Assembly: GCA_004154925.1 (NCBI GenBank)
Contig: QJNS01000018.1
Location: 248,001 to 312,000 of the forward strand
DNA: 64,000 nt
Source: Monosporascus cannonballus
Taxonomy: Eukaryota > Ascomycota > Sordariomycetes > Xylariales
Reading direction: 5' to 3'
In this document: piece by piece, positions 24,126 through 33,900 of the stretch
Numbering within the stretch: the stretch's first letter is position 1
How the letters are laid out: each line of letters begins with the position of its first letter
The notes under the pieces: generated by a model
The model's input: only the letters and a program-made list of their open reading frames with translations
What the model was told of the DNA's origin: nothing
Database searches by the model: none
Translations under genes and position numbers: made by a program

Positions 24126-25010
24126 AAGTGACTTTGAAAAAATTGGGAAAACGAGCTAGAGAGGCCTAAGCTAGCTGAGGTAATATATCTGACAGGTTTA
24201 TATTGGCAGGAGTATCGTGGAAATCTGAGCAATAGATACAGTAATCGTGCCACGTCTCGTAATACCAAAGGCGTCTTGGGTAACGATGTTTTATTGCAAG
24301 CTGATGCTATCTACACTATGGAAATAATGAGCGTATATATGGTTTTAACTATCTTAGTGATCACTACTAATTCCGTTTTCCATGGTGATCACGATCCCCC
24401 GTGATCACAGTTGTTCTTTGGTAATCACTAACACACCAGTGATCACTTCATCACGTGACTTGCCGGGTGGGCCGTGTTATCCTTATCGTTGCGACCGTTT
24501 CCGCAGACCTGGGCTCGTCAGATCGTAATATATCGGTTTTTTTTAATAATTTTAACTTTCTGTAAAATAAAGTAATTAAATAAATCGTTAATAAAATTAG
24601 AGAAAATATTATTTAAACGCTTATAATCGATTACCGTATTTTTAAAAATATTAATTTTAAAATATTAATATAAAATTAAGTTATTTAATTTTTCTTTAAA
24701 TATTTAAAATTATTGTTATTAATTTTAAAAAATTATATATAAAAGCGGAATTGCTTATAAGGTAACGTATAGCTTAATTAGCCTTATACGATAATTTAAT
24801 AAATTTAATTTTTTTTTATATTTTTAAATTTTTTAATAAACTTTATTAGCTTTTTTTTCGTCGATATATCTTAGACATGGCGTAATATATATCGTTTATT
24901 AATTTGGTAATCTTTAACGGCTAAACGTAAAAATTTTCCATATTTTACCTTTTTAATCGTTTGCGCCATACAGAATTAAGCTGAAAATTGCATATTGTTT
25001 GAAAGCGCAA

Positions 25011-25353
25011 TGTTATGACTTGACAGGCTGCGGCCTCGGGAAACGGTCGCAACAAGAAAATGACTAAGCCATGTGGGTCAAGTCACGTGATGGCTCGACA
25101 GGATCGATCGTAGAGCCCATAGAGCCGGGCTCGACAGGTTGAAAGAAGTATAAGACACTTATTATTTCCATAGTCTAGATAGCTTCAGCTTGCAACACTC
25201 ATCAATACCAATCGTTTGCAATACGACTTCTGCACCCTGGTATTAAGAGCCGTGACTAAGTTATCTTATTGCTACAGAGTCCCACGATACTCCTGCCAAC
25301 ATAAACCCGTACGACTAAGGTTTAATAGTTGGTTAAACCCCCTAGCCGTCACA
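25011..25353 (-). mobile_element. solo LTR (family X), 343 bp, minus orientation
   Basis: In minus orientation it begins TGTGACGGCTAG and ends AGTCATAACA. CGCAA lies on both sides (25006-25010 and 25354-25358), a perfect 5-bp duplication. It is well preserved in composition and interrupts the decayed pogo element near its right end. It serves as the reference for recognising the split copy at 13937-24530. Confidence 0.9.
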
Positions 25354-25462
25354 CGCAAATTCTGAAAAATAAAAAGATTTTTTTTAATTTTTAAAAATGG
25401 TTTTAAAAAGCTTTTTATAAGGAAAGAAATCAGTAAGTGGATTAACGCGTAATGCGGTTGTG

Positions 25463-25508
25463 GGGTGGCGCGTTGGGGGGATGGGGTGTTGGTGGGGGGG
25501 TCGCCTTA
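25463..25508 (-). repeat. right terminal inverted repeat of pogo/Fot1-type element
   Basis: This is the inverted partner of 12718-12763, with three mismatches. It ends GGGGGTCGCCTTA, followed by TAGGG; the TA on each outer edge fits a TA target duplication. Confidence 0.9.
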
Positions 25509-28446
25509 TAGGGAAATAAGAGCAGTGAGTTATGAAGGAAAGGCAGAAAAATTACTAAGCCCTCAGGACACTACACAGAACGTGAATCATTATCATAGTT
25601 CATAAGGACAATTCTACCATCATCGGGATAGTAATATTGGAAGTAGACCTTAAGCAGCATACTGCACCACTCGGCCACACAAGTTATTGGCAAAAGGGGC
25701 GATATCAAGATCTATAGGACATGGCCAGTAAACTACATGGGGGTGGCTAGCATCCAGAGATATCGCCTCAGTCACGAAAAGGAGCCTCGTTGTATTTTCT
25801 AAACTTTAGTGGTGGCACGTCTATGGTTAGCATCAAATCAATGATGCCTATTGTCATAGTCAAGCCTTTGTCCAATTTTCAAACAGATAGGTTCACTGCC
25901 TAAGTGCCCACATAGTCTCATAAAATATGAAGGATTTGCTCTTGTCTAATAATCCAAGCCCTATGTCTCCCTACTCCAACCATGCTTTGGTTCAGTTACA
26001 GGTAAGAACAATGCTGCTATGGGTATTGTCTTATATATATATGGATGCAGAGGGAAGAGCAACGCGTGGATACGTTTCTGTTGCTGTTATAGTACTTGAC
26101 TCGGTGGGACCGTCGACTTCCTTCGTAGGTTTGGTTGTTCTCCGGTAGTCCCATTCGTTCATATTGGTGTGAGTAGCTGTTACACCCCTAACGACACAAC
26201 ATTACCAGAAGCCTACCTAGCCAAAAAATGCATGAGAATACATAATACAGGCTATGGATGTTTCCTCCGCAACACAACCCGCGATTTACCTCCACGATAC
26301 AACCCGTGTAATACAGCCACTAGCTCAGCTACCCCGCAGGCTATCACGCTCTACCACATCGAAACTATTTTCGGTTCACCATGGGTACCCTTCGTATAAA
26401 TATTCTGGTAGAATATTCGTTATACTCTGCAATGTTCCGGATATTGTTTTTCTCACTTTCATTATTGTCGCAATTCTTTAGAATAGCATTAGCTTAGCCT
26501 TTGGTATGTCTGTCACATATTCTAACCTACACAAAGCTCGATTAGTTCGTTCGGTCTTGGCGCTCCCCCCTAAACGGCTTGGCTTGGAGCCCATTCCTAT
26601 GACTACCCTCCTTTCCTAACAAAATGACTACAAAATCAAAATCAAACTCCTGATCTGCTAATAGTGTCCCATAGAGAATAACAAACCACGCTGCTGCAAT
26701 GACGATCATGAGAGACTAACTGCATCTTAGGTGGGCCGCATCCATTCTTGGCAGGGTCCCCACTTGCGGACGTGGTAGCCTAACACCATACGGATGCCAA
26801 TAATTGTCGGAAAGCATCGTCACTGAAATCCCATGGTTCATTCCGCGAGCTAGGTTAATTCCCTAAGCATCAACTCTTCGTCCTCTTTGTCTTCCTCCAC
26901 CTTGTGGGCTTGAAATGAGGCATACCCCTAGTCAGCTGCCTCGAAACATGTCTGCAACTTTAGGGAACAACCGAGATTCGTCTATTATCGAGGACCCGGC
27001 ATTTACTCCTTCTAGGATATTGAGCGCCGTTACTGCATTTTACCACAGCAATGCCGATTATGCCAGTTTTCATTAGGAGATGGAGACTTGGTAGTGGCCA
27101 GTATACCATCCCATAGTTCGTACATAACGTATAATAACATATCGTAGGTATCGACAACCAACACGCCTCTGCCGAGCTTAAGTTTGGAATACGGAGATAG
27201 GATACGACGATATTTGCTTTGAGTTCTATATTCGAATGCCCAAAAGTTGTCGAGATGACCATCCTCATGTACCTCCTTTCCATGCCAAATGCTTCGGAAT
27301 CAGACTTTTGCCTATAACCCGCAATATCCTTGCCGCTACCGCATACAGCTTTCAGACCACGCTGCATGGATGAACAACGACAGCCCTATCGCGTACGACG
27401 TCTGCTGATCCCAAAGCTAAGCGCAGCGCTGCCGGAAAACCCGGAACGAAGTGCTAGGGGTGATAGCTGAATATCTCCTCTATGAGTGCGCCACCGTCAC
27501 GATCCAAGAACAGACACAGGAGGATGAAGTTTTGAGCACGTATTCGACTTTTCGCAGAAAGTGTATGCGGGATACCAGGCGATTGACGGTTTAGACTATG
27601 TCAAAAGTCCGCAAAACTCAAAGCCGCAATCGGGCAAGCGTCATTATCTCTTGTTAGGTGTGCGGAAGACCGAACCTGTTCGGAGAATCTTTCTCGCCCA
27701 AGATCACCTTGGTTCAAGAATGGTCTGTTTGCCACATCTGACAACGCACAACTTTGGATTTGAGCTCACACCAGGAACATGGTGGAGGAAAGTCTTGAGG
27801 CCTACCGGTGTTATGAAGCTGTCACGGTTAAGTTGATCGCAAGAAAAAGTTGCATATGGAGTATGGGAAGTGATAATTACTTGTTAGTTTGGTTCGAGCT
27901 CTAGGGAGCAGTACCTAAGCAGCTTTTATATAGCGTGGGTCCCCCGTAAGATTTTATTCCGGGGCGCTTATATGACTTCGAGGTTTGATGACTAACAAAG
28001 CTACCCCTTTTCTGCAATACCCAGATTATTTGGAGGAGGCCGCTACCGTCTTTACAGACGTCCTAGACGAAGTGTAAACTGGTTGCTTCGTTATGGAGGT
28101 CGTCGACGGGAACACGTAGGAATGGTTTTGGTAGCATTTTCATAGTTCTTCTATGTTTCCATCAAGAGAGATCTCTGTTACGAATTAAAATCAGGTCTTC
28201 AAGTTAGTACTTAGTCCACCTTAGTCTCCTTTTTAGGAGACTCTCCGAATAAATCATCGCTTTTCTCCCTGGATTCTTCTTGGTCGAAAGCGCTCTTAAT
28301 TATATTGGGTGACATAACTATCATAAAACATGATTCCCTATGTTCCTAATACTTACTAGTCTATGTAGTCCGTTGTTGTAAAGACCTATAGTCTCCATTG
28401 TTTTATTAGCTATCCCTAGCCCCCCTTAAGGCTATTAGTACGCAGT
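25509..28446. other. normal-composition DNA without recognisable genes
   Basis: Right of the transposon, composition returns to about even but no intact gene is seen. Several stretches stay open in one frame for 60-130 codons without a plausible start or domain. One is on the minus strand around 26990-27370, where two frames are open. A second minus-strand frame at about 25610-25790 includes SLDASHPHVVYWPCPIDLDI. A plus-strand frame lies at 27561-27836. These may be decayed genes, but I could not assign families. Confidence 0.4.
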
Positions 28447-28842
28447 TGAAATGAATCCACAGAGACTCTTTACTCTCCTTCTTGTTATGTCTCCACTAAT
28501 AAAGTTACATTTACGTCAATATCAATCACGTTTACGTTAAAACCAGTCACCTATGCTGGCCCATTTGACCTAGTCTATTCCCGTCGATGTAATTCCTCAC
28601 GCCGAGATTTATGGAAGCTCCTGCACTTTCTGCGGGAAAAACGCTTTGAAGACAGCACCCGCCATAACTATTACAACTTCTACCTGCTTCTCTATTTCCT
28701 TTCACAAACAGCATCATATATGGAGACCTATATTGCTGAAGTCTTTCAGTTGCTGCGTAATCTACGAAAACTCCAGCAGATGCCAGGTAAATTGGATGAT
28801 TCTGAGCTGATTTTACCAACCCTACTAACTGGTGCTGCGTTA
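28447..28842 (+). other. long ATG-poor open frame, possibly a gene relic
   Basis: One plus-strand frame is open for about 131 codons and ends with TAG at 28840-28842. The last 80 residues look like amphipathic helices (for example DLWKLLHFLREKRFEDS and YIAEVFQLLRNLRKLQQ). The only Met is near the end, so it cannot be a complete gene unless an upstream exon supplies the start. No family was recognised. Confidence 0.3.
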
Positions 28843-28989
28843 TAGCATTGGTATTCGCTGGACACAGGACTTCTAATACTTACAGCGAAGGAGTTGATAA
28901 TCCTGTACTCTTCGCCGCCTTGGAGCGGGTGGAAATGCCGACTGGATCCATGGGCGCTTCGATCATCAGTGCCGGCCACGACCAGATCA

Positions 28990-29560
28990 TGGTGGAGCCG
29001 ATGACCATATACAGGTCGCCAAGTGCGCGCACCTCCCCAAGGACTTCGCCAAGAAGGCCGAGGCCGCCGTGGGAGCAGAAGAAGGCTTCAACTGCCGTAG
29101 GGCGTTCGGTGTGTCCAGCACTGCGGGCCGGACCTGCAGGAGCTGTTCGCGCAGGGCCTCAAGCTCGCCGAGTCGCCCTCTCTGAAGAAGAAAGAGAAAG
29201 GTCAACAGCAACAGCTGCAGAAGCAGAAGCTCCGGGTCTCCAAGATGGCCTTGACCGACCTCTTGACCTCGTCGTCCTTTACCATCTCACCGTCCGGCTT
29301 CTGCTTCATGGACCGCGGCCTCCATCCCAACCACGATATACGTCTTGACTCACGGACCAGACTCCTTGGTCGACGGCCCGCCTCTGTGACCACCGGCTAC
29401 ATGGCTGTCTGGTATCTCGAAATCTTTCTGGGTGGTGCCTTTCCACGTCGCTGCCGGCTTCGCCCTCAGCGTTCCTCGCAGTTTCGTCTGGCTCTGCATC
29501 GCGCGCCCACTATGCCCAATGGGAGAGGCATGAAGGCGTTTAAATCAAAATCCGACCTGG
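28990..29560 (+). pseudogene. coding relic with shifting frame, family not recognised
   Basis: GC-rich, codon-biased sequence changes frame inside this stretch. One frame gives AKCAHLPKDFAKKAEAAV at about 29010-29080; another gives VQHCGPDLQELFAQGLKLAE and a Gln/Lys-rich run (KKKEKGQQQQLQKQK) at about 29110-29235. The alternation suggests at least one frameshift in a once-coding sequence. It lies directly before the partial nuclear-protein duplicate at 29673. Confidence 0.3.
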
Positions 29561-29672
29561 CTCTTCCATTTTTTCCTCTCAACACATGCTTCCTATCAAC
29601 AACTGCTCTTTTCCTGTCAACACCTACAGGTCACTCGTTCATATCAACACCCAATATCCACCGCAGACGTTG

Positions 29673-30071
29673 GTGTTGAGATCACCCAGGCCGCCTGGCC
29701 CCAGATTACCACGGCTCGCGGCCTAATAGTGGACTCGGCCAAGGTAAGCCCCCGTAAAAGCTCTCCTATATCATATAGGGGTACTAACATGGTTATAGAC
29801 GAGATGGGGCCAGATCAAGAGGAAGTTGGGCCTGAACTCCACGGCCAAGCCCCTGCCCGAGCCAGCCAACAGGATACGCAAGGCGGCTGCTGGCAAGGGA
29901 AAGGGGGCGGCGAAAAGCAGTCTGGCCGCTAAGCGGGCTGCCGTGGGGGCTGCGGAGGGTCTCGGCAGCCTCCAGGACGATACGGACCGCAGCGAGGACG
30001 AGGCGGGCGAGGCCGAGTACCAATACAGGATCAAGAAGCCTGACGGATCCCGAACGTGGAGATATGATTAA
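29673..30071 (+). pseudogene. partial duplicate of the 61.7-kb Myb/SANT-like nuclear protein gene
   Basis: This segment matches 61,930-62,270 closely, including the intron. The end of exon 1 (AAWPQITTARGLIVDSAK) is followed by a GTAAGC...TAACATG...TTATAG intron of about 55 bp. Exon 2 then reads TRWGQIKRKLGLNSTAKPLP through SSLAAKRAAVGAAEGL to DDTDRSEDEAG. The N-terminal Ala/Pro-rich part and the acidic tail are missing. After EDEAG the frame enters a C2H2-like unit (EYQYRIKKPDG) and stops at 30069-30071. Upstream of the match is another piece of the same unit. It therefore looks like a DNA-level duplication of about 340 bp inserted into an unrelated repeat unit; retention of the intron argues against retrocopying. 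No start codon is present, so it is probably not expressed as a full protein. Confidence 0.75.
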
Positions 30072-30139
30072 GAATGACAAGAATAGCAACGTCTGCCACC
30101 GCAAGCTTTATCAACCGAACTATGAGTACGCACGCCTGA

Positions 30140-30340
30140 TCTTTTCCTATCAACACCAACATCCACCGCGGACGTGGGTGTCGGGGTCACCACCAGGGAC
30201 GGTGAGATCAAGTACCAGTGCCATATCAAGAAGCCGGACGGAACTGAATGTGAAACCACCATGAAGAATGAGAAGCATAGCATTGGCTCCCACTGCTTCC
30301 ATGATTGCAACTATTCCCGTAATGGATTACGGATTCGTGC
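30140..30340 (+). repeat. C2H2-like unit, related to both flanks of the 29.7-kb relic
   Basis: One frame encodes EIKYQCHIKKPDGTECE, then a Lys/His-rich stretch ending HSIGSHCFHD, which has zinc-finger-like Cys and His spacing. The upstream part (CATCCACCGCGGACGTGGG) resembles about 29,650-29,680, and the downstream part resembles 30,015-30,110, so the unit exists once intact and once split around the nuclear-protein duplicate. In the split copy one Cys is Tyr. Confidence 0.5.
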
Positions 30341-30488
30341 CATATCCAGGACCATCCAAGGAGCCCCGTGCCGATGCCATCCCGCGCCGTTAGCCAGGAT
30401 GATACGCAGGGTAATGACGCTGAGGCTGCTTACTTCCGGGCCTGGAATGTCGATTTAGCAGTTACACGTTCACACAGATGCTCCAGCC

Positions 30489-30911
30489 ATGTCATGGTGG
30501 AGGCCGTATGAGGGTAGCGGTGTTGTTCGCTTTCCGAGTTGGAGACTGGAAGTAGAAAAAGATGTCTGCGAGTTTCACAACCCCGCCAAAAATGTCTGCT
30601 GTTTTCGTTGCGGTGCCAATCGAGCTGGTGCTGCTGTTGTTGCTGACCCGGGATATTCTTCGCCGATGGATAGTGGATCCAACTACAGAATAGGCTCTGG
30701 CTCCGTGGGCGGCACACCTGGTCCTAGACCTTTCGCGTCGGCCGCCGGGCCTTTCGGAGCCTCCAGTGGCTGCGGACAGAATTTCGAAGGAGGCCAGGCG
30801 ACTCTATTGAACTTGCAAAACCGACCCTTGCTGTCAATGCGAAGATCGAGCTTGCCAGAAACGACTGCTTCGAAGCAGACTCGAAGCGCTTTGCGATTCT
30901 CCCACCGTTGA
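30489..30911 (+). pseudogene. RanBP2-type zinc-finger protein relic
   Basis: The frame contains CEFHNPAKNVCCFRCGANRA, the second half of a RanBP2-type zinc finger (W-x-C...C-x3-N-x6-C-x2-C), followed by the Gly/Ser/Pro-rich spacer typical of fungal RNA-binding finger proteins (GSGSVGGTPGPRPFASAAG). The first zinc cysteine is missing: the DNA just before it reads like GGAGACTGGAAG with a small deletion, so GDWxC is broken. After about 30,785 the sequence no longer resembles the family and the frame drifts to an unrelated stop. It is a truncated, probably non-functional copy; an intact gene is expected elsewhere in the genome. Confidence 0.6.
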
Positions 30912-33900
30912 CTTGAGGTAGCCAGGAGAATTGCCCAGGGGTCGGAACCGGCGTAGGGGTCTTAGGTTTTCCTGTCGCTTTGGGAGATTGGACGGCGGCA
31001 GGCACTCAAGAAGTCCTCCAACAGCTCCAACAGGAAGTGCCAGAGGTGACAAGGAAAACGACGTCACGCTCAATGTCCCCAAAAGGGTATGACTTGCTGT
31101 TAGGTTCGTCGGGAAGGGGGCCGCCGGATAGATAGGAGCAAGATACGGGCGTTAGCTATTACAGCATAATCCGTCCCTAACTTCATATGTACGATATAGG
31201 CCATAGAAAAAGTATTCATTACATGCTAGGTATGCTCGTGTGCGTATTGGTTATGACTTCCTGGATGGCCGACTGGAGGCCCCCGAATTACACGGATGTG
31301 TCAATGCCAGCAGGAGATACGGTATTCTTGGATTGCCGCTGTGATTATCTATAGTGTTCCTTTCTATCTGTTGTTCTCAAAATAGGGTTCTCTGTGTCGT
31401 TGTCTATATTCGTGGAGTGCTGAACAAAGACCCGTCCTCTGTCAGCTGTCGATTTCTGGCGCATCTTAAAGATTAGTGACATTCTTTCTCCAGACTTGCG
31501 CAGCTGGTGTTCGCATGCTGAGCAATCCGGGTTGGACGTACACCTACTGATCTGACGTTACCTCCAACATTGGCCTAGAGGTCCGGTGACCACTTTGAAT
31601 GCCGATCTTTGAGATTCCCATCTTCATTCTTCTCGGGTCTCGGGTCTCGTGTCGTCCATGATACTCTAACATCCTCGAGACCGTGAGGCTTGGACTAGTC
31701 CGTTTTCCGTTGAGGATCCGGGGTCGTGGCAGTGGTCCGTAACATACTGAATCGTTGCTCTAAATCAGGCAATTATGGTTATTGTGCCTTGGGGGCTGGA
31801 GTTCGTAGTCCGCGTATGTACATCGAGAGCGTGTCAAACTAAGCGTCTACTCTACTTTTGGGTGACCGCGGTACTCGTCGGCGTCTTGGCGTTTCGGGGA
31901 TCGGCAAACATATGGATCAACGGGGGCCTCCTCCAAATGCTGGGATATCGTTGACCGTCCGACCGCTTCTTCGTAGCGGATGAAATGAAAGGGTACCTTT
32001 CCGAAGCGCTCGACAATTGTTAGCTCCTAGTCCTTCACTCTGAATCTGGGGCGCCAGGTTAAGCGGAACTCACACCACCACATCGACGAAAGCTTGCCCG
32101 ATCCTTGACGTCCATTATACCCCTGGCCCAGGAACTGTCCTTGTGCTTATCCCGAACTGAGGTGTGTTCCAAACAGGGGCGGCTATGGGCAATTCTGTCT
32201 GAATCACGGGTCGGTAACGCTCCTCTCGTCGTGGTCGTTCCAAACTTAAGAAGGAAGAAATACGGAAGGTGCTGTTAGAGGAACCATACGAGAGATGCTA
32301 TAGGTATTACCAACCGTCAAGCAAGTCCTTTGCACTAAAGGCACCCAAAACTTACCTGACCCACGTAAGCTGAGAATTGCTCGTGATTCTCTCCTAAAGT
32401 GGGTGTGGAGTTCCGCATAGTTACAACAGGGACGAAAGAAGAGCGCATGGTGTTGATTCCCGAATGGCGGAGTTTCGAGCATCGTGGTTCGTTATTAGAG
32501 ACCAGCTTGGATACGCAATCTCTATCTACTTGCCTCCCATCCTTGGTCAGCTCTCCTAACCCTGGTACGGGTCATACTACCTATTGTCCCCTACTCTCAT
32601 TGCTATAGCAGCGTGGAACCGCGTCTCTCTTCAACACCCAATTGCTCGAGAGTACGTGCATCTCTTATAATTTTCAATCTTTAATCATATATCCAGATGC
32701 TGATCCCCTTTCCGCACTTTTCCGCCCCTCGGCCTGGTCCATCGACTTGGTGTCAATGTTTTCTCTTTCGACTGGTTGAAGTGTCGAAACTGTTGAAGCT
32801 AACTAGTACGGGACCGGAATCGGCGAATTGGAAGCTCAAGATTTGTCTACTCTTGGTATAAAATCAAGGAAGTCGAGCGAGAGACTCGGAAGGACTGCAT
32901 TGGTTGCCGCAGGGGTCAACAGGCATGTTGTGGAGGATGTTAGCATTTAACGCGTGTGGGGGAGTCTAGCCTGGAAGATGCTTACCGCATGTATTCGGTG
33001 GCAAATATGCATAAATGGCGATCATGCTTCCACTGCAATTATGCGCCCTTTCTCGACTTACTCCGGTACCCAAGCTGGTAGCACGAATGACCATGTATTT
33101 GGGTATCGCTGATCGCTCCTCATCCCCTCGATTCCCAATACGCGACCCGCCACCAGGTGAGTATGACAAATCATTACTCCATCAGATTGGGGCGCGAAAC
33201 GAGCAGCAAGATAGCCCTCGGGCATTGTAGTTTGCATTCTGAATCATTTACTAGCAGAGAAGACGGTATAAGATACGATACCCATGCTAACCTCAAATAT
33301 ATCTGCAGGCTAGCTATCTATGGCTGAGTCCCTTCTTTCATAAGTCCCCAGCCTCCGTAGAGGCCCTATGCCTTGATTCGAACGTCAAAAATGGCAACTT
33401 GTCATTACCGGTAGATGATGTCGGCCTCCTTTTAAAAGCTATGAAGTGCCCCATTACTGGCTGTGTCATGCTTACATTTAGCCTAGTCACAGCCAACTTC
33501 GATTGGATCGATCCTTTCCTTCTTGGAGGCTTATCGGCCACTATATCTAGGATGTCTCCTGAATTCTCCGTCGAACGCCCCTTGCCACTTCGCCCGCGGC
33601 TAGAGGAAACTCACCGTGACCTAACACATCCATTCTACGGGCGAATATTTGGACTTCTTTCAAGAATAAGACATCGTCTGCCGTAGAACAGAGGTGTCCG
33701 TTCTTCCAAACTATACTACGGGAGCAGAGTCCTAATGTTAAAGGAGTAAGCGAAATATGAAGCAGGGAGGCCCACGTGTTTAGTCAATGACGGGTTTGGC
33801 ACGCGTTCAAAGAGGGCTTGTCATCGCTCCTGCCAATTCGCCAACGATGATGGAAACAACTAGGCTCAGACAAACAGCCACGCAAATCGTTCGCTTCAAC

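Larger units (their letters stand above)
13988..24194. mobile_element. element Y inserted into the family-X LTR (TGTCAG...CTGACA ends)
   Basis: The insertion begins TGTCAGCTAGC at 13988 and ends ATATCTGACA at 24194, and both flanks carry GGTTT (13983-13987 and 24195-24199), so the ends and the 5-bp duplication are clear. Without the Gypsy element and solo LTR inside it, it is about 2.55 kb. It is AT-rich and without readable genes. TG...CA ends with a 5-bp duplication suggest an LTR element, but no long direct repeat links its two ends, so its class is open. A hairpin-like stretch with GACTGCGC/GCGCAGC arms and outer CTTGATCA/TGATCAAG arms lies at about 14157-14250. Confidence 0.6.
13937..24530 (+). 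mobile_element. solo LTR (family X), plus orientation, split by a nested insertion
   Basis: The left piece, 13937-13987, and the right piece, 24200-24530, join seamlessly at GGTTT and together match the intact solo LTR at 25011-25353 (which lies in opposite orientation). The left piece starts TGTAACAGCTAG and the right piece ends CGTAATA, where the intact copy has CATAACA. TATCG flanks both sides (13932-13936 and 24531-24535) as the 5-bp target duplication. The right piece contains several GTGATCAC palindromes between 24357 and 24446. Confidence 0.8.
12718..25508 (-). mobile_element. pogo/Fot1-type DNA transposon, RIP-decayed, split by nested elements
   Basis: A 46-bp sequence at 12718-12763 recurs inverted at 25463-25508 with only three differences, starting TA-AGGCGACC on each side; TA is the target dinucleotide of the Tc1/mariner/pogo superfamily. 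Removing the insertions (13937-24535 and 25011-25358) leaves 12718-13936, 24536-25010 and 25359-25508, about 1844 bp, which is the size of Fot1/pogo elements. On the minus strand near 24,970 a start codon opens a decayed helix-turn-helix-like stretch (MAQTIKKVKYGKF, then AVKDYQINKR). At 13561-13595 the minus strand reads KLLIIYGHNNYI, matching the LLI-DGH-SH catalytic region of DDE_1 transposases. Many stops and AT bias show it is dead. Confidence 0.8.
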
